DNA of 5,247 nucleotides from Pirellulaceae bacterium. Lineage in GTDB: Bacteria; Planctomycetota; Planctomycetia; Pirellulales; Pirellulaceae. Of the stretch, positions 1 to 5,109 are shown piece after piece. Each line of letters opens with the position of its first letter. Position 1 is the first letter of the stretch. The DNA lies in the NCBI GenBank assembly GCA_020846515.1, contig JADLDX010000797.1, positions 1-5,247 of the forward strand, given 5' to 3'. The notes beneath the pieces are model-generated. The model did no database searches, had not been told where the DNA came from, and was given only the letters and a program-made list of their open reading frames with translations. A program made the position numbers and the translations under genes.

Positions 1-492
1 AACTATGGTGCATTTTTTGGCAACCTGAATAAAGGGGCTACTCGAAACCAAACCGCTGGCAATCTGCCAGCCGCTTTTGGTTATCGTCGCGTAACTTTTG
101 GATCGATTACCGACGGTACCAGCAATTCGATGGCTTTCGGCGAACAACTACGAGGTGCCACGTCGGATGCTACGATTACCATGCGTGGCTCGTACTGGTA
201 TGACTTCCCAGGTGGTGCTTGGATTTTTACGTTCATCGGTCCCAACAGCCCAGTGCCAGATTCGCTCCGCGCTTCCAGTTGCCCAGTGGCGGAGCGACAG
301 CCGCTGCTCAATCAACCCTGTGTACCGGTCAATGGAGCGCTTGAGTCGGTCGGATCAAGGAGTCGACATGTCGGTGGCGTCCAGGTGGCCATGTGCGACG
401 GATCGGTGCATTTCATCAGCAACTCGATTGGCCTAAACATTTGGCAAGGACTTGGATCGATCTCGGGTGGAGAAATCGTCGAGATCCCGTAA
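1..492 (+). CDS. DUF1559 (H-X9-DG) pilin-like secreted protein, 3' part
   Basis: The frame is open from base 1 to a TAA at 490-492, so this is the C-terminal 163 residues of a protein that begins outside the window. Two hallmarks of the DUF1559 family (PF07596) are visible. The first is the motif SITDGTSNSMAFGEQ at about residues 34-48. The second is the C-terminal H-X9-DG motif: H123, then nine residues (VGGVQVAMC), then D133-G134, followed by SVHFISNSI and a terminal GGEIVEIP. Full-length members usually carry a type IV prepilin-like N-terminal cleavage/methylation segment and are exported; that part is not in view. These genes are present in tens to hundreds of copies per planctomycete genome. 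Their exact role is unknown, with a pilin or pseudopilin-like surface role suspected. The frame is intact and ends at the position typical for the family. The gene converges on the minus-strand gene ending at 668, with a cluster of palindromic repeats between them. Family assignment is firm; function is not. Confidence 0.93.
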   Translation, partial: NYGAFFGNLNKGATRNQTAGNLPAAFGYRRVTFGSITDGTSNSMAFGEQLRGATSDATITMRGSYWYDFPGGAWIFTFIGPNSPVPDSLRASSCPVAERQPLLNQPCVPVNGALESVGSRSRHVGGVQVAMCDGSVHFISNSIGLNIWQGLGSISGGEIVEIP

Positions 493-515
493 GCGATCGT
501 CGCCAGTTTTTACTC

Positions 516-532
516 TCGTAGCTACCGCTGCC
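516..532. repeat. Truncated half-unit, broken in the first hairpin loop
   Basis: TCGTAG (516-521) and the first arm CTACCGCT (522-529) are identical to the other two copies. The match stops inside the GCCA loop after GCC (530-532), and the next copy's TCGTAG starts directly at 533. The returning arm is absent, so this copy cannot fold on its own, although it could pair with the returning arm of either neighbour. Confidence 0.7.
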
Positions 533-579
533 TCGTAGCTACCGCTGCCAAGCGGTAGTGGTGCGTCCACCGTCTGCGC
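533..579. repeat. Truncated BIME-like unit, broken in the second hairpin loop
   Basis: TCGTAG (533-538) leads into a perfect 8-bp hairpin (539-546 with 551-558, loop GCCA 547-550), identical to the complete unit. An 8-base spacer TGGTGCGT (559-566) differs from the complete unit's spacer, and the first arm CCACCGTC of the second hairpin follows (567-574). After TG at 575-576, in what should be the TGGC loop, the sequence changes and the next unit's TCGTAG begins at 580. The second arm and the closing CTACGA are missing. Confidence 0.75.
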
Positions 580-639
580 TCGTAGCTACCGCTGCCAAGC
601 GGTAGTTGGGCATCCACCGTCTGGCGACGGTGGCTACGA
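580..639. repeat. Complete BIME-like unit: two opposed GTAG-footed hairpins
   Basis: The left half is TCGTAG (580-585) followed by a perfect hairpin: arms CTACCGCT (586-593) and AGCGGTAG (598-605), loop GCCA (594-597). An 8-base spacer TTGGGCAT (606-613) follows. The right half is a perfect hairpin with arms CCACCGTC (614-621) and GACGGTGG (626-633), loop TGGC (622-625), then CTACGA (634-639). On the minus strand the right half reads TCGTAG, CCACCGTC, GCCA, GACGGTGG, so it is the same element as the left half in inverted orientation. The two halves differ at three stem pairs, and every change is compensated on the other arm. The outer TCGTAG and CTACGA are complementary, so the whole unit can also fold as a three-way junction. 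A GTAG foot before a short hairpin, with opposed pairs, is the known plan of REP/BIME sequences. Confidence 0.85.
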
Positions 640-667
640 TCTGGCGACACTGCTTAGCATCCACGTC

Positions 668-1240
668 TCAGTAGAAAAGATTCGCGCCAAAATCGGGTAT
701 CTGACGCACACGCACTTGCGATCGCCAAGTGGCCAATTCTTCCTTACCTGAATCCCAGAATAGCCCGCACTGATCGATGTAGCATTCGACGGCCTCATAT
801 TCGCCACGATCAAGCAGGACTTTGGCAAGCAGCATGTTCGGTCCGTAACTGCCCAATTGCGGCGATCCCGGCGTCTGGCCTGCCAGAACCAAAAATCCCT
901 TGGCTCGCTCGAGGTCATCGTCTCTGCCAAGAGCCAGTAGACCGTTGATGATCATCGTTTGGTGAAGGACGTTGCCATAGTTCCAGTGACTGTTATCTTC
1001 TGGCATCTCTCGCTGCAAGTGCGCGAGTTTTTCTTCGAGCAGGTGCATCTGGCCAGCCACAAACGCCTCATAGCACTCTTCCAAGGTCAATTCCGTCTTG
1101 CGTTTGGTCACTGGCAGCGACGATTCATTGTCGTGGTTCGTACCAAGCCAGGGCGGTGCCAAATAATGAGTAAGCACCAAGCCGCAGGTCAGTGCGAGCG
1201 AGCCAAAACGCAAGTTTCGGCTACACAATAATCGATGCAT
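668..1240 (-). CDS. Membrane-anchored TPR-like protein of a conserved unknown family
   Basis: I start it at the ATG at 1240-1238, giving 190 residues. A longer form from a TTG at 1309 would add 23 residues that place nothing useful before the membrane segment. The N-terminus is basic (MHRLLCSRNLRFG), followed by a hydrophobic stretch at about residues 12-28, which looks like a signal anchor or uncleaved signal peptide. The rest is helical. About residues 51-78 form an EECYEAFVAGQ...LEEKLAHLQREM helix pair. A conserved block then runs from NYGNVLHQ (87-94) through AGQTPGSPQLGSYGPNMLLAK to IPDFGANLFY at the end, and includes a TPR-like LLAKVLLDRGEYEAVECYI helix. From memory, the NYGN...TPGSPQL.S.GPNM.LAK...IPDFGANL pattern recurs in uncharacterised proteins of many bacterial phyla, so the family seems real but has no known role. 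No good Shine-Dalgarno precedes the ATG. It lies 197 bases downstream of the lipoprotein gene on the same strand, and its TGA touches a decayed repeat piece. Confidence 0.8.
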   Translation of the reverse strand: MHRLLCSRNLRFGSLALTCGLVLTHYLAPPWLGTNHDNESSLPVTKRKTELTLEECYEAFVAGQMHLLEEKLAHLQREMPEDNSHWNYGNVLHQTMIINGLLALGRDDDLERAKGFLVLAGQTPGSPQLGSYGPNMLLAKVLLDRGEYEAVECYIDQCGLFWDSGKEELATWRSQVRVRQIPDFGANLFY

Positions 1241-1437
1241 GTTCACGTCCGGCACGATTCGTTTCCCGAAGCAAGACAGAGGGAGGCACAAATGTACGAC
1301 CGCGTTCAAAGCTTACGCCTCGGCGGCCTGTCTTTTCGAAACGAATCATTTACGGCGTATCTTTGCAGCGGCTCGAGCACCGATGAAACCGTTTATGTCA
1401 ATTGTGAGTGGTGTGGCGGTGCAAACGTACAACTGCC
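1241..1437. other. Intergenic leader with a 10-bp inverted repeat
   Basis: This gap lies between the lipoprotein stop and the start of the TPR-like gene, both on the minus strand. It contains a perfect inverted repeat, GATTCGTTTC (1256-1265) and GAAACGAATC (1338-1347), with arms 72 bases apart. The near arm is 16 bases upstream of the chosen ATG. If transcribed as a leader it could fold as a long-range stem close to the ribosome-binding region, or it could be two half-sites for a regulator. I see no convincing sigma-70 promoter. Short open frames here look random. Confidence 0.4.
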
Positions 1438-2481
1438 TCACTCAGTCAACTCAAAAGATGAACAACGCAGGTCATCGACGTACAGCACGCAGGGCTGCTT
1501 AGGATTACTATGGGCGGAGATACCAACTTCGAGGCTGTTATAAATGGCCGACCGAAATGGGAGCGTCATCCCAGTCCGGTCTAAAACTTTTTGGCCGTCT
1601 TGCCACACTTCCATTTTTCCATCCGTAGTCGACAGGGCGAAATGCACTCGAACACGTACCCATTTGCCTCGAGGAAAGGTGACTCGAGACTGCTCAGGCT
1701 GACGGTAAGTTGGTTTGTCCAACGCTTTGAGCTCAATGCCTAACGTCTCATCGTCGAAAATGCGCAGCCGTATTCCGGGATGCTCCGCCACAAACTCACA
1801 CTCCAGATCGATGAGCGTCATCGGTAAACTCAGCTCAGCCCAGTAGAAAGCTTCGAACCAAAAATGGTCTCCGTTTCGGAAATAGACCAGCGGACTTGAG
1901 AGGCTGGCCTTGCAAGTAATCATGTCGTCCGGTTTCGAAGGCGCAACACATTTGAGCGACCTGTTACCGGAATGAACTTTTTCCGAGGTAGGCTCCAGGC
2001 GACAATCGCGAAAGTCTGCTTGGCCGGCTAGCATCTTCTGGCGATGTGCAACATAGTCTGCAACCGTGGGCGCCTCTGGAGACTGAAGCGTGAATGAACC
2101 CCACCGCAGCCGTTGTTCACTGACTAGTTCTCGCAGTCCTGGTAATCCACATTCAACATCTTCAAATGATTCGACTAATTCGTTTAGTACTTCGAATCGC
2201 TTTTGAGTGTCTGGGGAAACGCGATACGTCTTGCCATCCTCGATGGTGTAAGAACGCTGTACTTCCTCGGGATCAAAAACTCGCGTAACCAACTCCCATG
2301 CTTCACCTGGTTTTGTTTCGCGATAAGCATTCCCGTCATCAACTACAAAGACTTTCCGACCATCCGTTTCGTAGATCAGCTCGAGGCGCTCTTCTTCAAA
2401 GGGCGCAACCAATTGTGGCCGGTTGCAACCCAGGCTAAGCAAAACAACCAGTACGCACGAAAGGCAGTTCGATGTTTTCAT
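1438..2481 (-). CDS. Lipoprotein with polysaccharide-lyase-like jelly-roll domain
   Basis: The chosen start is the ATG at 2481-2479 (347 residues). A TTG three codons upstream is possible but unnecessary. The N-terminus MKTSNCLSCVLVVLLSLGC has one lysine, a hydrophobic core and a lipobox-like SLGC, so C19 is the likely lipidated residue. The serine at -3 makes the box slightly atypical. N20 at +2 gives no inner-membrane retention signal. Residues about 30-160 contain short DG-turn strands (DGRKVFVVDDGNAYRE, IEDGKTYRVSPD) that I do not recognise. Residues about 168-342 look like a concanavalin-A/heparin-lyase-like beta jelly roll (PF14099 type). The cues are SGNRSLKC, then FRNGDHFWFEAFYWAE, then FPRGKWVRVRVHFALS, then DGKMEVWQDGQKVLDRTG, and finally YVDDLRC. 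This fold usually binds or cleaves acidic polysaccharides. I cannot point to catalytic residues, so binding only is equally possible. No clear Shine-Dalgarno is visible. Lipoprotein status is good; the domain call is moderate. Confidence 0.82.
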   Translation of the reverse strand: MKTSNCLSCVLVVLLSLGCNRPQLVAPFEEERLELIYETDGRKVFVVDDGNAYRETKPGEAWELVTRVFDPEEVQRSYTIEDGKTYRVSPDTQKRFEVLNELVESFEDVECGLPGLRELVSEQRLRWGSFTLQSPEAPTVADYVAHRQKMLAGQADFRDCRLEPTSEKVHSGNRSLKCVAPSKPDDMITCKASLSSPLVYFRNGDHFWFEAFYWAELSLPMTLIDLECEFVAEHPGIRLRIFDDETLGIELKALDKPTYRQPEQSRVTFPRGKWVRVRVHFALSTTDGKMEVWQDGQKVLDRTGMTLPFRSAIYNSLEVGISAHSNPKQPCVLYVDDLRCSSFELTE

Positions 2482-2687
2482 GGCAACCAATATTTTTGAT
2501 GAATAGTCTTCGGCCTGAACCAGTTCAGCAGACTATCTATTCGAGAGCGGTATGCCAATATTGGAGCTAACACGAACGTTGACGCGTCTAATTCGGGATT
2601 AGGGCACTTAAATTTCGATGGAAAAAGAGAGACGAGGTTCCAGGACGAATCAGCTCCATCCAAGCCGGGGCCGCTACCACAGGTTTT

Positions 2688-2765
2688 TCATGACGGATGT
2701 ACCCAAGTCCCGAATGGGAGGCGGCAAACGTGCGTAGCCTGTCCAAATCGGGTTCTGTTTGGCAT
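2688..2765 (-). other. Possible 25-codon mini-ORF or non-coding repeat remnant
   Basis: An ATG at 2765-2763 opens 25 codons ending in TGA at 2690-2688. The product begins MPNRTRFGQATHVCRL and ends GTWVHPS. There is no clear ribosome-binding site. The stretch has a vaguely familiar look: short hypothetical ORFs with similar wording occur, as far as I recall, in planctomycete genomes, which would fit a dispersed non-coding repeat rather than a translated peptide. That memory is not verified, so this entry is a lead and not a gene call. Confidence 0.2.
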
Positions 2766-2801
2766 GTGTTTCTGTTGGGTACTGTCGGGCAATAGTTGGG
2801 G

Positions 2802-2823
2802 GAACAGTTGAAGACAACTGTTC
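2802..2823. terminator. Perfect 9-bp hairpin downstream of the RHS gene
   Basis: Arms GAACAGTTG (2802-2810) and CAACTGTTC (2815-2823) pair perfectly around the loop AAGA. The hairpin begins 21 bases past the RHS stop codon (2845-2847, minus strand), the right place for a transcription end or an mRNA-stabilising 3' hairpin. On the minus strand it is followed by CCCCCAAC and not a T-run, so it is not a classical intrinsic terminator. The stem is only moderately GC-rich. Confidence 0.4.
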
Positions 2824-2844
2824 TACAATGGGGAATAGGAATCG

Positions 2845-5106
2845 CTATCCGCGACGACGACGACGCTTATCGACCATTTCTTCCAGCCAGTCTAAGTCTC
2901 CAAACAAACAATCGGCGACTTCATATGCGTCCCTCCGAGCCATCGGCAGGTCGAGACGGCTATCCATTTCCAGCTGCGCATCTCGCCGATCGACATCCCC
3001 AACCGCGCCCGAGTGCGCGAGCTCTCCTTCGCCTAGAACCTGATTGTTGATTTCATTGATGATTATCAACGCGTCTATCGGAGAAACATAACCATCGGCG
3101 CTTACATCAAAGTAGGGCAGCAGCGCATCGGGATCTTGACCGGGAGGCAAAATATGGCTGCCCCGCGTATTTAGTTCATTGATCACCAGTAAGGCATCGA
3201 TGGGCGAAACATGACTGTCATCGTTTGTGTCTGTCGGATTCCACATGTTCTGCCAAGGGAATATGTTTACAGTGGTCACGGCATCGGGTTGTACTGGAAA
3301 GGTCTCCAGATTTCCAACCGTGTCTTGAGCCACGCTGGTAAATGCATATCGATGACCAAATAAGCCGTAGAATTTTGAGTGCGTGACAGTAGTAGATTCA
3401 AGCCACAATTGTCGCTCGCCATCGTCCACTGAGACATAGATGTCATACAACGCGATGCCAGCGCCACTGCCGTCGCTCCCGGACCACTGAACTTCAAAGA
3501 CTGGTCGATTATCCGCGGACAATTCACTCACTCTACTATTCGGACTTTCCGCATCGAGAGTTACCAGCGCCTCCTTGTTTGGATCGGTGCCTTTGGTTGG
3601 ATCATGCGGATCAATCTGGTTGGTATCGATTCGTTCGCCTTCATCGAACGTGATCGTAGCCACATTACGAATGCTCGTCCCAGTTGCAAGTCCCGGCATT
3701 GCCTGGACGTCGTACGTAAAGTATCCCATGCCCCGACCGGATCCATCCTCTGGCGGCAGAAAACCGGTTTGTACGTCAGGCGGCAATTCGAAGTTCGTAT
3801 CCAGCGATTGAAAGGTTGCGAATATCTCTCGAGTGTGCAAACGAATACCCAGTTCAACAGTCACGCGCATCGACTTTCCATCGACGGTATAACCGACAGT
3901 GGTTTGGAAGTATTGCGAGTCTTCCACAGGGATCGGCAGAAACAGGTCGCCAAAGCCAACGCCAGTGAATTGCAGGCTGTTCAGGTCTAGCGTGTTGGCG
4001 AGAGTGTCCGTTACGGTCACTCGTTGTGCAGGCGCCGTTGCGGTGGCGTCGTTCTCAAAATCAATTCGGTAACTGAGCATCGAGTCGCCGGCGACAAAGT
4101 TCTGAGGGCCAACACCGGTTGGCCCAACTTTCTGATTCGGATCCCTAGAAAATGTCACTTCGATGGGCCAGGTAGGACCACCGTTTTGAGGCGTTCTTGG
4201 CGTAGGGCTTGTGTATCCCCCGTTCCACGGCCATGGCGTCGTTTGGCCGCCACACATTCCATTGGACAGATTCAATCCAAGCGATGTTTCCGATGCCTCA
4301 CGATTAAGACTCAGCATGCCGCCCAATGGGCTTGTAAGAAAGGCCCCCGTAACCTCCCCCGGTTGTTCAGCGACTTCAGCATTTATCGGTGTCGATGTTG
4401 AACTGGGTGTTGGACTGAGTGGCGAAACCGGAGTAGGTGTAGGTGTCGCCGGACAGGACTGCAATCCAAGTGGGTCAACTAGCACCGTCGGCGCATTGTC
4501 TGCATATGCATAATTGTTGCCACCCAGTTGCATAACAGGGTCGAGCGAAGAGAATCGACCCAAGTCTGGTAAGTAGTATCGATGGCGCATGAATTGTAGC
4601 GAAGCGGATTCGGTAGCGACGCCTAGACCACCCACGAAAAGGTAGTCAGACAATGCGGTGCCTGTACTGGTCATGAGTCGACCAAAAGGATCATAGGCGA
4701 ACTGGGCCGATGCGTTACCTATGCCGTCGCTTAAGCCAACCACAGACCCGATGGCGTCCATTTCAAGATATTCGCTCGATGCGCCATCGGACAATTGTGC
4801 GATGATAGAACTTCCGAGCAGATATTGCTTGTTAAGGCCACTGGAATCATAGGAGGCCATGACGTTACCGCCGCCGAATGGATCCACCAGATAGCGGGTC
4901 TCAACTCCGGCGCGAATCTCTGCAACTCGATTGCCAAAGCTGTTGTAGCGGTACTCCGTGACCACTCCGGCCTCTTCAACTCTGACCAATCTACCCAGCG
5001 CATCGTAGCCCATCGATAAGTCAGAATCCCGATCGATGTATGTCACATTTCCATCTGGATCATGACTCACGACCTCACCGTCCCACTGAGTAATCTCGTT
5101 GGTCAT
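2845..5106 (-). CDS. RHS/YD-repeat protein with extracellular modules and C-terminal dockerin (downstream of an in-frame stop)
   Basis: The frame has 753 codons from the ATG at 5106 to the TAG at 2847-2845. It is almost certainly the C-terminal part of a longer RHS protein, since the same frame is open upstream of a single TAG at 5110-5112 (separate entry). Domains in order: YD repeats at residues 14-80 (MGYDALGRLVRVE, EYRYNSFGNRV); RHS-associated core at about 137-216 (4459-4698), with YYLPDLGRFSSLDP and NNYAYADNAPTVLVDPLGL; a Pro/Thr/Ser linker at 218-240; an ATAPAQRVTVTDTL DUF11-like beta domain at about 335-490; an Ig/FN3-like domain at about 522-613 (WSGSDGSGAGIALYDIYVS, HRYAFTSVAQDTVGN); and a dockerin at about 617-687 (3046-3258). 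The dockerin has two calcium loops, D626/N628/D630/D637 and D667/S669/D671/D678, each followed by an SPIDAL helix. A short acidic and hydrophobic tail ends KRRRRRG. RHS proteins form large surface or secreted shells, usually ending in a toxin. No toxin domain is recognisable here. Dockerins normally mediate surface or protein-protein attachment; their planctomycete partners are unknown. Confidence 0.85.
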   Translation of the reverse strand: MTNEITQWDGEVVSHDPDGNVTYIDRDSDLSMGYDALGRLVRVEEAGVVTEYRYNSFGNRVAEIRAGVETRYLVDPFGGGNVMASYDSSGLNKQYLLGSSIIAQLSDGASSEYLEMDAIGSVVGLSDGIGNASAQFAYDPFGRLMTSTGTALSDYLFVGGLGVATESASLQFMRHRYYLPDLGRFSSLDPVMQLGGNNYAYADNAPTVLVDPLGLQSCPATPTPTPVSPLSPTPSSTSTPINAEVAEQPGEVTGAFLTSPLGGMLSLNREASETSLGLNLSNGMCGGQTTPWPWNGGYTSPTPRTPQNGGPTWPIEVTFSRDPNQKVGPTGVGPQNFVAGDSMLSYRIDFENDATATAPAQRVTVTDTLANTLDLNSLQFTGVGFGDLFLPIPVEDSQYFQTTVGYTVDGKSMRVTVELGIRLHTREIFATFQSLDTNFELPPDVQTGFLPPEDGSGRGMGYFTYDVQAMPGLATGTSIRNVATITFDEGERIDTNQIDPHDPTKGTDPNKEALVTLDAESPNSRVSELSADNRPVFEVQWSGSDGSGAGIALYDIYVSVDDGERQLWLESTTVTHSKFYGLFGHRYAFTSVAQDTVGNLETFPVQPDAVTTVNIFPWQNMWNPTDTNDDSHVSPIDALLVINELNTRGSHILPPGQDPDALLPYFDVSADGYVSPIDALIIINEINNQVLGEGELAHSGAVGDVDRRDAQLEMDSRLDLPMARRDAYEVADCLFGDLDWLEEMVDKRRRRRG

Positions 5107-5109
5107 GTC

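Larger units (their letters stand above)
496..668. repeat. Cluster of REP/BIME-like palindromic repeats between convergent genes
   Basis: Nearly the whole gap between the two convergent genes is made of one repeat family. There is one complete unit (580-639), one unit truncated in its second hairpin (533-579), one truncated in its first hairpin (516-532), and small decayed pieces on both sides. The pieces are GTCGCCAG at 499-506, CTGGCGAC at 641-648, and GCATCCACGTCT at 657-668, which matches 610-622 with one C missing. The last piece runs into the TGA stop (668-670) of the minus-strand gene. The hairpins lie 3' of both genes and could also help terminate or stabilise both transcripts, but no T-tract follows them. 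Calling this a REP-like family is inference from structure. Copies elsewhere in the genome cannot be seen from here. Confidence 0.85.
2482..2844. other. 363-base gap without a convincing gene
   Basis: The gap separates the RHS gene stop from the lipoprotein start, both on the minus strand. It holds a perfect hairpin (2802-2823) close to the RHS stop, a possible 25-codon ORF (2688-2765, minus), and an 8-bp palindrome GACGCGTC at 2581-2588. The lipoprotein's promoter should lie near 2490-2620, but I could not find a convincing one. The closest is TTGGCA at 2553-2558 read on the minus strand, with a poor -10. A 61-codon open frame running from a TTG at 2663 into the lipoprotein start looks like chance. 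Confidence 0.5.

Noticed and set aside
98..436. Overlapping frames in the first 436 bases on both strands
   Set aside because: The DUF1559 motifs fix the real frame; the others are shadows of it.
516..639. The spaced direct repeats as a CRISPR array
   Set aside because: The repeats are self-palindromic units that abut each other or are truncated. There are no unique spacers of regular length and no cas genes in the window.
1241..1309. N-terminal extension of the TPR-like protein from a TTG start
   Set aside because: The added 23 residues precede a well-formed basic, hydrophobic N-terminus that begins at an ATG, so the shorter form is more natural.
1192..1543. Plus-strand open frames of 64-102 codons
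   Set aside because: They run across the gap into the antisense of two supported genes, are mutually overlapping in different frames, and show no motif.
2530..2560. Sigma-70 promoter for the lipoprotein gene (TTGGCA with a 17-base spacer)
   Set aside because: The -35 match is good but the -10 (TAGTCT) is poor, and planctomycete promoters are not well predicted by eye.
2478..2663. 61-codon minus-strand frame leading into the lipoprotein start
   Set aside because: It starts at TTG, has no recognisable motif, and overlaps the lipoprotein signal-peptide start in another frame.
2845..3050. C-terminal RHS toxin domain in the tail
   Set aside because: The tail follows a complete dockerin, is short, charged and low in complexity, and shows no nuclease or other toxin motif.
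3604..4401. Plus-strand open frames of 125-128 codons opposite the RHS gene
   Set aside because: They lie antisense to clearly recognisable RHS, DUF11-like and Ig-like protein sequence, and their translations show no domain or sensible composition.
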